Translations under genes and position numbers: made by a program | The notes under the pieces: model-generated | Told to the model about the DNA's origin: nothing | The model's input: only the letters and a program-made list of their open reading frames with translations | The model's database searches: none | Shown here: positions 1-9,395 of the stretch, piece after piece | Layout of the letters: every line of letters begins with the position of its first letter | How positions within the stretch are numbered: position 1 is the stretch's first letter | Source: Methylomonas sp. ZR1 | GTDB lineage: Bacteria > Pseudomonadota > Gammaproteobacteria > Methylococcales > Methylomonadaceae | Assembly (NCBI RefSeq): GCF_013141865.1 | Contig: NZ_RCST01000001.1 | Coordinates: forward strand, 4,836,001 to 4,900,000 | Direction of reading: 5' to 3' | DNA: 64,000 nucleotides

Positions 1-2
1 CC

Positions 3-1091
3 GCGCATGCCGATGATACCGGCAATATCAGCTTGGGCGGCGAGGCGACGCTATCCGACACCATCCCGCGCATCAAGGCCGGCAAGCTGAATATTGCAGC
101 TGATCGAAAGGGCGATGTCTGGTCATTGGGCGGCGGCGGCGAGCTTGAGCCCGATTTGAGCGGATTGGACGCCAGCGCCAAAATCAAACTGGATTATAAA
201 GATGGCTTATTGAATGGCAAACTCACGGCCAATTACAAACGCAGCATGCTGGCCGGTAATATCGATTTGAATGCCAAAGCCGTGGTCGGCGACGGTGGCG
301 GCGAGGCCGAACCGATCAATGTGTGGGGCAGCGGCACGGTCGATGTCACTGCCGCGCCGTGGTTGAAAGCGACTGTTGGATTGACATTGGACGAGAAAGG
401 CGAGATCACCGTGTCCGGCGAATTGGGTTTACCCAGTTCGTTGGAGATCTTTCCGCGCAAGGAGATCAACAAATCGCTGTTTGCCGTCGCCACGCAAGTG
501 CCGATTGTGCCGGGCATCGTCGCGGAAGTGGGCGGCAATCTCAGTGCGACGGCGGGCATTGGCCCCGGCAGCCTGGATCAATTGAAAATCGGCTTGACCT
601 ACAATCCCGATCACGAGCAAGACACCAAGATTACCGGCGACGCGCATCTTAAAGTGCCGGCCGATGCCGGCTTGCGCTTGGCGGTGCGGGCCGGTATCGG
701 TCTGGGCATTACCGGCGCCAGCGCCACCGGCGGCCTGGAGATAGGCGGCAAACTGGGTATTGAGGGTGCGGCGGAGGCGGGCGTGCATGTGGATTGGACG
801 CCGGCCACCGGTCTGGATTTGACCGCCAAGTTATCGGTATCCGCTCAACCCAGCTTTACCTTCGATATTTCCGGTTACGTAGCCGTGACTGCATTGGGCT
901 TCAGCGTGTACGATCAGCGTTGGCAACTGGCTTCGTATCAATTTGGTTCGGATTACAAGTTTGGTATCAGCCTGCCGGTGCATTATCACGAAGGACAACC
1001 CTTCGATGTATCGCTGGATGACGTGCAGTTTGAGGTGCCGGACATTTCGCCGGGTGACATTTTGAGTGGTTTGATTGCCAGGATAGCCTGA
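3..1091 (+). CDS. C-terminal part of a large eCIS-associated (DUF4157-type) protein
   Basis: The frame is open from the first bases, so the gene begins outside the window; the TTG at 33 is not a convincing start. The visible 363 or so residues are glycine-rich and beta-prone, with alternating hydrophobic and polar stretches, no membrane segment and no signal peptide. The segment around IFPRKEI, PIVPGIVAEVG and GYVAVTALGFSVYD resembles, from memory, the conserved tail of very large proteins carrying an N-terminal eCIS-core (DUF4157) domain and encoded near extracellular contractile injection systems. The DUF4157 part itself is not in the window. The stop overlaps the start of the following TPR gene (TGATG), which suggests translational coupling. 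The family assignment is recollection, not a search result. Confidence 0.5.
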   Translation, partial: AHADDTGNISLGGEATLSDTIPRIKAGKLNIAADRKGDVWSLGGGGELEPDLSGLDASAKIKLDYKDGLLNGKLTANYKRSMLAGNIDLNAKAVVGDGGGEAEPINVWGSGTVDVTAAPWLKATVGLTLDEKGEITVSGELGLPSSLEIFPRKEINKSLFAVATQVPIVPGIVAEVGGNLSATAGIGPGSLDQLKIGLTYNPDHEQDTKITGDAHLKVPADAGLRLAVRAGIGLGITGASATGGLEIGGKLGIEGAAEAGVHVDWTPATGLDLTAKLSVSAQPSFTFDISGYVAVTALGFSVYDQRWQLASYQFGSDYKFGISLPVHYHEGQPFDVSLDDVQFEVPDISPGDILSGLIARIA

Positions 1092-2056
1092 TGAATGCGC
1101 TTAACGATCTGCTCCGAGAAGGAGTAATCGCCCATCAGGCCGGTAACCTGGCCGAAGCGGCGCGTTTGTATCGGGCGGCGCTGGAATTGGACGCTGACAA
1201 TGCCAGCGCGCATAACAATCTGGGCTTTGTGCTGGCGCAGCGGCAAGAGTGGGCGGAGGCCTTGGTGCATTTGCGTACCGCGCTACGTTTGAAGCCGAAT
1301 ATGGCGATGGCGCATTGCAATATCGGACAGGTGCTGGTGAATATCGGTCAGGCCAGTCAGGGCCTGGCGCATCTGGAGCAGGCTACCGCTTGCGATCCGG
1401 ATAGCGTCACGGCCTGGGACAATCTGGCTCGAATAAAAGTGTTGTTGGGCGACTTTCAAGGCGGTGAGTATGCGGCGATTCGGGCCTTGAAACTGCAACC
1501 CAAAGCGCCGCAGTTGCATACTCGTCTGGGCATCGCCGTGGCCGCTCAGCAACGGCTGCCGGAAGCCTTGCAGCACTATCAACAAGCTTTGGCATTAGAC
1601 AGCAAACATCAGGAAGCCTGGGCGCAACTGGGTATTACCTGTTTCCTGCGTAACGATCTGGGCAGCGCCCGCGAAGCGCTGGAAACCGCACTGGCGCTGA
1701 ATCCGGACGATAGTAACGCCTTGCGGCATCTGGCCTTGGTGAATCTGAGTCTGGGTAACCGCGATGTCGCCATCGCCCAGTTCGAGCATCTGCTGGCGCA
1801 TAACCCGGACGATGACGACTCGCGCCTGGATTTGGTGGTGGTTTTGTTATCCGGCCAGCATACGGCGGCGGCGATGGAGCATCTGGAGTCGATAAATGAG
1901 CATGTGCGCGCGTCCAGCAAATATCAGTTTTATTTGGGTTTAGCCTTACAACAAAGCGGCGAGCAGGAATCCGGCGCGCAATTGCTGCGGCAACTGGCCG
2001 ATTTACCGAATGATGCTTATGGGGTTAAGGCGCGGAAGATGTTGTTGGTGAGTTGA
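1091..2056 (+). CDS. Tetratricopeptide repeat protein
   Basis: This 321-residue protein is built almost entirely of TPR units of about 34 residues from residue 5 to about 300. Each shows the usual A-x-x-x-x-x-x-A-L pattern (for example NNLGFVLAQ, QLGITCFLR). No signal peptide or membrane helix is visible, so it is probably cytoplasmic and acts as a protein-binding scaffold. The ATG overlaps the stop of the upstream eCIS-associated gene, so the two are probably translated together and the TPR protein may be a chaperone or adaptor for that large protein. This functional link is inferred from context only. Confidence 0.8.
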   Translation: MNALNDLLREGVIAHQAGNLAEAARLYRAALELDADNASAHNNLGFVLAQRQEWAEALVHLRTALRLKPNMAMAHCNIGQVLVNIGQASQGLAHLEQATACDPDSVTAWDNLARIKVLLGDFQGGEYAAIRALKLQPKAPQLHTRLGIAVAAQQRLPEALQHYQQALALDSKHQEAWAQLGITCFLRNDLGSAREALETALALNPDDSNALRHLALVNLSLGNRDVAIAQFEHLLAHNPDDDDSRLDLVVVLLSGQHTAAAMEHLESINEHVRASSKYQFYLGLALQQSGEQESGAQLLRQLADLPNDAYGVKARKMLLVS

Positions 2057-2128
2057 GTTTGATTTGCGCAAATACTAGGGTTTAGGCTTATTATTTGACC
2101 TGAGTTTTTAGGTAGAGATACTAAATTT

Positions 2129-2914
2129 ATGAGCCATAAATCTTTTAACCCTCCCAAGGGATGGGGGAGTGATCTTTTATCTCAGTTCCAGTCCACAGCC
2201 ATGGAAAATGAATTTGCCACGTTTGTTCATGCTCCAGAGTGGCAGGGTATGCTGTGTGAGGTTGCAACTATTCTCGATAGCTGTTCTAGCTATGCTATGG
2301 ACCGTTTGCCCAAAGCCAATGATCCGGCTCTCCTATTATTCGTGTGCGCTCAGAGCCAATACCTTGCTTCTGTCCGATCTACTGCGGCAGGGCATTGCAT
2401 AGCGGCATATCCTACTGGGCGTTCCGCTGTCGAATCAGCACTTTACGGATGGTATCTGGCAAATAATCCTACAGCGAGTCAGAACTGGCATAACAAACCC
2501 GAGCCAGACCAGTGGAAGGCGTTGAGGGACTGGAACGCGGAATTTAAGTTTTCTTCGTTAGCGAGATTGCTTGGTGAAAGAATAAGTGGGGACTTGGAAG
2601 ACTGGGCAAAATATCTTCACCAAACTGCAATTGATTTAGGTGCGCATCCAAATCAGAATGCTCTCTACGCGAACATGGAATGCGAAGATCGTGAAGACGG
2701 GGCATGCGTGTTAAAAATAACGCATCTTCATATTTGGAATGACTTTTCGATGTCCACGACAAAATTTACTATTGAAACGGGGATGTTCGTTATACGTTTA
2801 TTCGCCTTGAGTTTTCATGATGCTAATCAACAGCTTAATCTAAATTATAGTAGTGATCGGCTCGTAAAAAATCTGGCGTACTTACAATCGCTGAAAACCT
2901 CGGAAACGGGGTGA
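2129..2914 (+). CDS. Hypothetical protein, 261 residues
   Basis: Not recognised. The ATG at 2129 lies 72 bases after the TPR gene with only a weak purine stretch (GGTAGAGA) upstream. The protein is soluble, without signal peptide, mostly alpha-helical, and rich in Trp and Cys in the middle (WYLANN, NWHNKPEP, WKALRDW). The DNA is visibly more AT-rich than the preceding genes and uses different codons, which fits horizontal acquisition. It could belong to the eCIS-associated block or be an unrelated insertion downstream of it. Confidence 0.6.
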   Translation: MSHKSFNPPKGWGSDLLSQFQSTAMENEFATFVHAPEWQGMLCEVATILDSCSSYAMDRLPKANDPALLLFVCAQSQYLASVRSTAAGHCIAAYPTGRSAVESALYGWYLANNPTASQNWHNKPEPDQWKALRDWNAEFKFSSLARLLGERISGDLEDWAKYLHQTAIDLGAHPNQNALYANMECEDREDGACVLKITHLHIWNDFSMSTTKFTIETGMFVIRLFALSFHDANQQLNLNYSSDRLVKNLAYLQSLKTSETG

Positions 2915-3785
2915 TAGCGCGGTAGGTAGGACCGTAGGCTGGATAGAACTACGCGAAACCCAGCAGTTGATTTGAAAACCGAGTTTATTTATATTCAAAC
3001 TGCTCTTATGATTAAAAAAACTTAGGAGCTTCGAAGCTGGGTTTCATTATCCAACCCCGCCTGCTTCTGAAAACCCACCAGCGACGCATTGTGGGTTCGC
3101 GCAAATGCATAATTAAAGCCGTTGCCTTTAAATGTCGGGCAAGGCGATTAATATCTAAATTATTTAAATTGCGTCAATAACCCCCCGCAAAATCAATATT
3201 CCCACTTGAAAAAATCGGCCGTAAGGCCAGAATGAAACACAGAGCGCTACTGCGGTGTTAACACTGCGCAAGCGGTCGATGACGAGTGGAACAAATGAGC
3301 GGCAACGCGTGTCCTGTCTGAGGATTGAACGTTAGGGGCAATTACCACGTAAAGAGCGGGTACGGAAAGATTCAAATTGGTACATAGTGGCGTCGAATCC
3401 CTCGAGCAATCGTGGTTTCGTATTTTGTTCATAATTGGCTGAAATGATGGCAGATGTCTTGGTTAGTGCGGCCTCACGGTAAATTTCGGGATTTCTGACT
3501 GACTACAGACCTCGAGTCTGACCTCGTCAACGGCATCGGCGGTAGGCTGGCGGGTTGGAGACTACAGTTTAGGCTGTGGAATCCCCCGCCGGCGGGCTCA
3601 TCATCATCCAACTCCGGTTATTTCTCTCTTCCTGCTTCTCGGCGTTAGCGGCAAACCTCTGGAACCTTGCCTCCGTATCCAAACATGCACCGATTACATT
3701 TAAAATTCCGTGGAATAGGCCTAACCGGTCAGCATTGATACAATAAGGCATTATTTCTCAAAGCCACATTATCCAGGGAGTACTC
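2915..3785. other. 871-base gene-free stretch before aguA
   Basis: No convincing gene was found. Two short minus-strand ORFs (61 and 60 codons, at 3247-3432 and 3569-3751) lack ribosome-binding sites and recognisable sequence. The stretch begins with an inverted repeat (2937-3056) and is irregular in composition, as if assembled from remnants. A GGGAG motif at the very end is the aguA ribosome-binding site. The aguA promoter must lie in the last 200 bases or so, but no strong sigma-70 hexamers stand out. Confidence 0.5.
2937..3056. repeat. Inverted repeat, MITE/REP-like intergenic element
   Basis: The left arm at 2937-2963 reads GGCTGGATAG...GAAACCCAGC. The right arm at 3036-3056 is its imperfect reverse complement, GCTGGGTTTCATTATCCAACC. 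About 72 bases separate the arms. The motif resembles palindromic intergenic elements (GGTTGGGT...GAAACCCAAC type) that are scattered in many gammaproteobacterial genomes. No transposase is present. Confidence 0.5.
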
Positions 3786-4817
3786 ATGATTCGCTTTCCA
3801 GCAGAATGGGAAACACAATCAGCCGTGATCATCGCTTGGCCGCACCACAGCGGCGACTTTACCAATCTGTCCGCCGTCGAAGACACCTATCATTTTGTCG
3901 CCACTACCATCAGCCGGTTTCAGCCCTTGGTGATTATTTGCAAGGACGGCGAGCATCAGCAGCATATTCAGACGCAACTGGGTCACAACGATAAAATTCA
4001 TATGGTGCAGGCCGATTACAATGATATTTGGCTGCGGGATACGGTGTTTTTGACGATGGAGTGGCAGCATCCCAAAGCCAGCGTGCAGTTGCTTAACTTT
4101 CGATTCAATGGCTGGGGTAAGAAATATCCGCATGCGGCCGACGATGCCTTGAATCTGGCGCTGTTTGCGCATCCGATTTTTAAAGGCCATCCCACCGCGA
4201 CCTTGGACTTGGTCTTGGAAGGCGGCAGCGTGGAGTCGGACGGCCAAGGCACCTTGATGACGACCAAAAATTGTTTGCTCAACCCCAACCGTAATCCGGA
4301 TTTGTCGGAAGCGGCGATAGCCGGTCAACTGCAAAATTATTTGGGCGCGAAGCGGATTTTGTGGGTCGAGCAAAGCAATCTGGCCGGCGACGACACTGAT
4401 GCGCACATTGACACGCTGGCGCGGTTTTGCGATGCCAACACTATTGCTTATACCAGTTGCGACGACAGTGAAGATCCGCATTTCGAAAGCCTGAAAAATA
4501 TGGAAGCGCAACTCAAAACCTTTAAGACAGAAGGTGGCGATGCCTATCGGTTGGTGGCGCTGCCATTACCAAAACCGATTTTCGATGAACAAGGCCAGCA
4601 GTTGCCGGCCAATTACTCGAATTTCCTGATTATCAACGGCGCAGTATTGGTGCCGGTTTATGAGGATGCTATGGATGCGGTGGCGCTGGAACGCTTGAAA
4701 GGCTGCTTCCCCAATCACGAAATCATCGCCACGCCATGCCGGTCGCTGGTGCATCAATACGGTAGTTTGCATTGCGCCAGCATGCAGGTGCCGGCGTTCG
4801 TTAAATTGAATTTCTAA
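3786..4817 (+). CDS. aguA: Agmatine deiminase
   Basis: Hydrolyses agmatine to N-carbamoylputrescine and ammonia, the first step of the agmatine route to putrescine in the cytoplasm. At 343 residues it matches the peptidyl-arginine-deiminase-like family. The catalytic set is visible: Asp85 in NDIWLRD, Glu145 in LEGGSVE, His207 in DTDAHID and the nucleophile Cys330 in GSLHCAS near the C terminus. The ATG follows GGGAG at a good spacing. aguB starts 15 bases downstream, so the two form an operon. The pairing with aguB separates this enzyme from the carbamoyltransferase-linked AgDI of lactic bacteria. Confidence 0.95.
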   Translation: MIRFPAEWETQSAVIIAWPHHSGDFTNLSAVEDTYHFVATTISRFQPLVIICKDGEHQQHIQTQLGHNDKIHMVQADYNDIWLRDTVFLTMEWQHPKASVQLLNFRFNGWGKKYPHAADDALNLALFAHPIFKGHPTATLDLVLEGGSVESDGQGTLMTTKNCLLNPNRNPDLSEAAIAGQLQNYLGAKRILWVEQSNLAGDDTDAHIDTLARFCDANTIAYTSCDDSEDPHFESLKNMEAQLKTFKTEGGDAYRLVALPLPKPIFDEQGQQLPANYSNFLIINGAVLVPVYEDAMDAVALERLKGCFPNHEIIATPCRSLVHQYGSLHCASMQVPAFVKLNF

Positions 4818-4832
4818 GCATCTGTCCGACTC

Positions 4833-5717
4833 ATGAAAAAATCGATTATCGCCTGCGCCGTGCAGCAGCCCTGCAATCGCGGCCGGGAAACCAATCTGGC
4901 TTATTCGATTAGTCAAATCGAAACAGCCGCCCAACAAAATGCCGACTTAGTGGTTCTGCCGGAACTGCATCTGGACCATTATTTTTGCCAAAGCGAAGAC
5001 ACCGGGTGTTTTGATTTGGCGCAGCCGATTCCCGGCCCAACTTGCGAAACGCTGGCTGAAGTGGCGAAGGCCAATAAGGTGGTGATCGTTTCGACCATTT
5101 TCGAGAAACGTGCGCCGGGTTTGTACCACAACACGGCGGTGGTATTTGACAAGGACGGCAGCATCGCCGGCACCTTCCGGAAAATGCATATCCCTGACGA
5201 TCCGGGTTTTTACGAGAAGTTTTATTTCACGCCTGGCGACTTGGGTTTTACGCCAATAGAAACGTCGATAGGCAAGTTGGGGGTGTTGATCTGCTGGGAT
5301 CAATGGTATCCGGAAGCGGCGCGGCTCATGGCGTTGGCCGGTGCTGATTTGTTGATTTATCCCACCGCTATAGGTTGGAATCCCGAGGACGATGCGGCCG
5401 AAAAACAACGCCAATGTGATGCCTGGATTACCGTGCAGCGGGCGCATGCGGTGGCGAACGGCATTCCGGTGATTTCCTGCAATCGTATCGGTTTCGAAGC
5501 GGCGCCGGATCAGGCGCCGGGCATTCGGTTCTGGGGGAATAGCTTTATCGCCGGCCCGCAAGGTGAGATTTTAACCAGTGCCGACGAAAGCCAAGATGTG
5601 TTGTTATTCGCCGAGCTTGATGCGCAGCGCAGCGAGGACGTCAGACGCATCTGGCCGTTTCTGCGAGATCGCCGGATAGATGAGTATGCGGATTTGAAGA
5701 GACGGTTTATCGATTAA
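4833..5717 (+). CDS. aguB: N-carbamoylputrescine amidase
   Basis: Converts N-carbamoylputrescine to putrescine, CO2 and ammonia, completing the pathway opened by AguA. This 294-residue nitrilase-superfamily protein shows the Glu-Lys-Cys triad: Glu44 in LPELHLD, Lys117 in FRKMHIP and Cys154 in LICWDQW. The TAIGW and NRIG blocks are typical of the AguB branch. It lies 15 bases behind aguA with no clear ribosome-binding site of its own, consistent with translation following aguA. The operon ends at the strong hairpin at 5743-5781. Confidence 0.95.
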   Translation: MKKSIIACAVQQPCNRGRETNLAYSISQIETAAQQNADLVVLPELHLDHYFCQSEDTGCFDLAQPIPGPTCETLAEVAKANKVVIVSTIFEKRAPGLYHNTAVVFDKDGSIAGTFRKMHIPDDPGFYEKFYFTPGDLGFTPIETSIGKLGVLICWDQWYPEAARLMALAGADLLIYPTAIGWNPEDDAAEKQRQCDAWITVQRAHAVANGIPVISCNRIGFEAAPDQAPGIRFWGNSFIAGPQGEILTSADESQDVLLFAELDAQRSEDVRRIWPFLRDRRIDEYADLKRRFID

Positions 5718-5742
5718 ACGCTGATGATGTCAGCGCTTTGAG

Positions 5743-5781
5743 AAAGCCGGACAACAGCTAGAACTGTTGTCCGGCTTTTTT
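5743..5781. terminator. Bidirectional intrinsic terminator between aguB and rne
   Basis: A perfect 15-base stem, AAAGCCGGACAACAG paired with CTGTTGTCCGGCTTT, encloses a six-base loop and is followed by T residues on the plus strand and by T residues from the AAAG side on the minus strand. It separates the convergent aguAB and rne transcripts. The rne stop codon (minus strand, 5785-5783) abuts the T-run, so the rne message is terminated essentially at its stop codon. Confidence 0.9.
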
Positions 5782-5782
5782 A

Positions 5783-8017
5783 TCAGTCTTCGCTGGCGCT
5801 GCGGCTGACAGGTTCTTGAGGTGTTTCGCTGTGGCGATTGTTGCTGCGCTCGGCGAACTCTCTGTCATAAGAGCGCGGCTGGCTGCTGGCTTCGCCGCTT
5901 TCGGAATAGCTTGGAGCTGGGGCTGGACGTTCGCCGCCTTGATTGCCTATTGAGCTATTTTCGCCCGCTTCGCCACCGGCGCTTTGCTCGGGGCGTCTCT
6001 CGCCACCGTTGCGCGGGCCACGTCTGCGGCTGCGGCTGCGGCGGCTGCGTTCTTGGCCACCGTTGCCGTTTTCTCTTTTTGCGGTTGTAGTCGCGTCGTC
6101 GGTATTTTCCTGGTCAATCACCACGGCTTGCTTTGGCTCGACTGGGACGCTGCCCGTAGCTTCGGTATTTGCCGGGTTGTTGGGCGGACGGCGATTGTTG
6201 TTACGGCGGTTGTTGTTACGGCCTGATGCTGAGCGCTCGCCCCTCTCTCCTCTGTCGCCGCGATCACCACGGTCCCGGCGATTGTTTCTGCCGGATCTGG
6301 GTTTGTCTTCGTTGCTTTTTTCAGAGGCTTCGCCGTTTTCGGCGGCTTTGCTATTCCCGATCAGACGCTGCCAGAAACGTTGAATTAGACCGGCAGAGGT
6401 CTTTTTGTTTTGTACGGGGGCGGGGGAGTCCGGTAAAAACTCCTTAATCGCGGCTTTTTCGGCTTTAGGGCCGGCCTGCTTGGCAAATTCCGGTACCGTG
6501 ATGTCTTCTTCCTTGATATGCAAATGGCTGGCTTTTTCTTCGCTGCTTTCGCCTGCGGATTTGATGCGTTCGATATCGTAAGACGGGGTTTCCAGGTGTT
6601 TGCTTGGTAGCACGATGATGCCGACTTGCAGTCTGGTTTCGATTTCCTGAATCGCCGCGCGTTTTTCGTTGAGCAGGAAGGTGGCGCAATCGATAGGCAA
6701 ATGGGCGATGACGCGCTCGGTGCCTTTTTTCATCGCTTCTTCCTCGATCAAACGCAATACGGCCAGCGTTACCGATTCGACATTGCGGATCGTGCCTTGA
6801 CCCTTGCAGCGGGGGCAGGTCAGTTGCGTCGAGTCGCCCAACGAGGGACGCAGACGCTGTCTGGACATCTCCATCAAACCGAAGCGGGAGATGCGGCCGG
6901 TCTGGATACGGGCGCGGTCGATTTTCAAGGCGTCGCGCAGGCGGTTTTCCACTTCGCGCTGGTTTTTGTTCGACATCATGTCGATGAAGTCGATGACGAA
7001 TAGACCACCCAAGTCGCGCAAGCGCAATTGGCGGGCGATTTCGTCGGCCGCTTCCAGATTGGTGTTCAGCGCGGTTTCCTCGATGTCGCTGCCCTTGGTG
7101 GCGCGCGCCGAGTTGATATCCACAGAAGTTAAGGCTTCGGTGTGATCGATGACTATCGAACCGCCGGAAGGCAGAGACACTTCGCGGCGATAGGCCATTT
7201 CGATCTGGGTTTCGATCTGGTAACGGCTGAACAGCGGCACGCTGTCCTGATACAGTTTGGCCTTATGCAGATTATGCGGCATCACCTGTTTCAGGAAATT
7301 GTGCACCAGTTTGAAGGCGCCTTCCTGGTCGATCAGGATTTCGTCGATGTCGCCGCGCAAGTGATCGCGCAGGGCGCGGATGATGACGTTGCTTTCCTGG
7401 AAAATCAGGAAGGGCGCGGTTTGCTCGGTGCTGGAGCGGTCGATGGCTTCCCACAGTTGCAGCAGGTAGTTTAAGTCCCACTGCAGTTCTTCGACGTTTT
7501 TGTCAGAGCCGGCGGTACGGATGATCAAGCCCATGCTGTCCGGGATTTCCAGCGCGGCCATGGTTTCGCGCAGTTCGCTGCGGTTGTCGCCTTCGATGCG
7601 GCGGGAAATGCCGCCCGCTTTGGGGTTGTTCGGCATCAGTACCAAATAGGTGCCGGCCAAACTGATGTAAGTCGTTAGCGCCGCGCCTTTGTTGCCGCGT
7701 TCTTCTTTTTCAATCTGAACGACGATTTCCTGGCCTTCGCGAATATTGGATTTGGAGGATTTACCCTCTTCGCTGTCGCCGGTCCGATATTCGGGGGCGA
7801 TTTCCTTAAACGGTAGGAAGCCGTGTTTTTCGGCGCCGTAATTAACGAAGGCGGCTTCTAGGCTGGGTTCTACCCGAGTGATGATACCTTTATAAATGTT
7901 GGATTTTTTTTGTTCTTTTGAAGGAACTTCGATGTCGAAATCATAGAGTTTCTGACCATCTACCAATGCCACTCGCAGCTCTTCGGGCTGCGTGGCGTTG
8001 ATAAGCATTCTTTTCAT
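5783..8017 (-). CDS. rne: Ribonuclease E
   Basis: Endoribonuclease for mRNA decay and rRNA/tRNA processing, and scaffold of the degradosome. The N-terminal catalytic half (about 1-500) has the S1 domain ([19 protein letters not shown]), the 5'-sensor and DNase I-like regions ([22 protein letters not shown]) and the zinc link Cys401-x2-Cys404 (CPRCKGQG). The C-terminal region is disordered and Arg/Asn-rich with [10 protein letters not shown] and RRSRSRRR blocks that fit RNA binding. Total length of 744 residues means a scaffold region much shorter than the 1061-residue E. coli enzyme. The start has AAGGAT upstream at seven bases, and a leader of about 400 bases precedes it. Confidence 0.95.
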   Translation of the reverse strand: MKRMLINATQPEELRVALVDGQKLYDFDIEVPSKEQKKSNIYKGIITRVEPSLEAAFVNYGAEKHGFLPFKEIAPEYRTGDSEEGKSSKSNIREGQEIVVQIEKEERGNKGAALTTYISLAGTYLVLMPNNPKAGGISRRIEGDNRSELRETMAALEIPDSMGLIIRTAGSDKNVEELQWDLNYLLQLWEAIDRSSTEQTAPFLIFQESNVIIRALRDHLRGDIDEILIDQEGAFKLVHNFLKQVMPHNLHKAKLYQDSVPLFSRYQIETQIEMAYRREVSLPSGGSIVIDHTEALTSVDINSARATKGSDIEETALNTNLEAADEIARQLRLRDLGGLFVIDFIDMMSNKNQREVENRLRDALKIDRARIQTGRISRFGLMEMSRQRLRPSLGDSTQLTCPRCKGQGTIRNVESVTLAVLRLIEEEAMKKGTERVIAHLPIDCATFLLNEKRAAIQEIETRLQVGIIVLPSKHLETPSYDIERIKSAGESSEEKASHLHIKEEDITVPEFAKQAGPKAEKAAIKEFLPDSPAPVQNKKTSAGLIQRFWQRLIGNSKAAENGEASEKSNEDKPRSGRNNRRDRGDRGDRGERGERSASGRNNNRRNNNRRPPNNPANTEATGSVPVEPKQAVVIDQENTDDATTTAKRENGNGGQERSRRSRSRRRGPRNGGERRPEQSAGGEAGENSSIGNQGGERPAPAPSYSESGEASSQPRSYDREFAERSNNRHSETPQEPVSRSASED

Positions 8018-8435
8018 TAAATTATCCTTATTGTAATTTGTATCCTACTTAGAGCTTAAACAGGTTTGGTTGTCGCGGATAAAGGCGGCGTGTTTCCCCA
8101 TATGTACTTAAGTGAGCGGCCAGACTGACGGAAAACTGCAATTAGTTGTAGTAATTGTCGCAGCGGGTTATCGGCATTGCCGAGGGTGGCGCTTGAAAAG
8201 TGGGAGGTCTGTTATACCGAACTCTATTCTAAGGATGCAGCTCGCTCATCATGGGTTGAGCGATAAAACCCGAAAAAATTCTTTTAGGTCAGCGCGAAGA
8301 CACAACGCTGAAACCCCGGTCTTTAAATTTTTATAGCTAAAGTCTATCCAAAGATAAACTAGCCTAATATAGCAATGTTTATTGACAGCAGCAATTTTAA
8401 ACATGGCTGGCGGATATGTTGTTATTATTTGCCGC
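8018..8435. promoter_or_regulatory. Divergent rne/rluC intergenic region and probable rne leader
   Basis: This 418-base gene-free region carries both promoters. On the minus strand several short hairpins can be drawn: TCAGCG/CGCTGA near 8300, CGCTCA/TGAGCG near 8255 and CGGCA/TGCCG near 8175. E. coli rne has a long leader through which RNase E regulates its own mRNA; the same is plausible here, but no sequence match to the E. coli hp2 element can be claimed. TTGACA at 8382-8387 could be part of an rluC promoter, but no well-spaced -10 box was found. Confidence 0.4.
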
Positions 8436-9395
8436 ATGAATACCGCAGAAAATCAGACCAATCCGCAAGTCCAATGGCTGGAGATTACCGAGGCAAACAG
8501 CGAACAAAGGCTCGATAATTTTCTGATCACTTATCTCAAAGGCGTCCCCAAAACCCGCATCTATCGCATGGTCAGAAAGGGCGAAGTGCGGGTCAATAAA
8601 GGCCGGATCGACGTTAGTTACAAGTTGCAGTTGGGCGATATTGTGCGAATTCCGCCGGTCAGAGTCGCGGAAAAAAAAGACGAAATCATCGTCCAACCCA
8701 CCTTGAAGTTCAGCCTGGAAAACCACATTCTTTACGAAGACGACGGCTTTATCGTGCTGAACAAGCCGGCCGGCTTTGCCGTGCATGGCGGTAGCGGCGT
8801 CAGTTCCGGCGTGATCGAGGGGCTAAGACAGGTTCGGCCGCAACAGAAGTTTTTGGAATTGGTGCATAGGCTGGATAAGGAAACCTCCGGTTGCTTGTTG
8901 ATTGCCAAGAAGCGTTCAGTATTGAAGCTATTGCATGAACTTTTTCGCGGCGATGGTATCCAGAAGACCTATTTGGCTTTATTGGTTGGGCAGTTCCGAC
9001 GCAAGAAGCAATTAGTCGAGGTGCCCCTGTTAAAAAACGTCGCCCAGGGCGGCGAGCGCATGGTGGTGGTCAGCCAGGCCGGTAAATCCGCCGAGACCTT
9101 GTTTACGCGGCTGAAGCAGTTTCAGGATGTCACCTTAGTACATGCCGCGCCTAAAACGGGCCGCACTCATCAGATTAGGGTGCATGCTGCTTGGCTGGGG
9201 CATCCGATTGTGGCCGATGATCGTTATGGCGATGACGATAAGAATAAAGCCTTTAAAAAGCGTGGATACAAGCGTCTGTTTTTACACGCCGAACAATTGC
9301 AGTTTGCGCATCCGGTCAGTGGCGACTTGCTGCACTTTACCGCACCATTACCCGAGGATTTACAAGAATTGCTGAATCATGAAAAACCGCTTTGA
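8436..9395 (+). CDS. rluC: 23S rRNA pseudouridine synthase RluC
   Basis: Makes pseudouridine at three positions of 23S rRNA (955, 2504 and 2580 in E. coli numbering). The protein has an N-terminal S4 RNA-binding domain (residues about 18-75, RLDNFLITYL) followed by the RluA-type catalytic domain with Asp147 in HRLDKETSG and the GRTHQIRVH motif. I place the start at the ATG at 8436 because the upstream TTG at 8382 and ATG at 8403 would add a non-conserved leader; none has a strong ribosome-binding site. The adjacency to rne is conserved in many gammaproteobacteria. It overlaps the next gene by 17 bases. Confidence 0.92.
   Translation: MNTAENQTNPQVQWLEITEANSEQRLDNFLITYLKGVPKTRIYRMVRKGEVRVNKGRIDVSYKLQLGDIVRIPPVRVAEKKDEIIVQPTLKFSLENHILYEDDGFIVLNKPAGFAVHGGSGVSSGVIEGLRQVRPQQKFLELVHRLDKETSGCLLIAKKRSVLKLLHELFRGDGIQKTYLALLVGQFRRKKQLVEVPLLKNVAQGGERMVVVSQAGKSAETLFTRLKQFQDVTLVHAAPKTGRTHQIRVHAAWLGHPIVADDRYGDDDKNKAFKKRGYKRLFLHAEQLQFAHPVSGDLLHFTAPLPEDLQELLNHEKPL

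Noticed and set aside
3819..4511. 230-codon minus-strand ORF over aguA
   Set aside because: Antisense to aguA, whose catalytic residues are all present.
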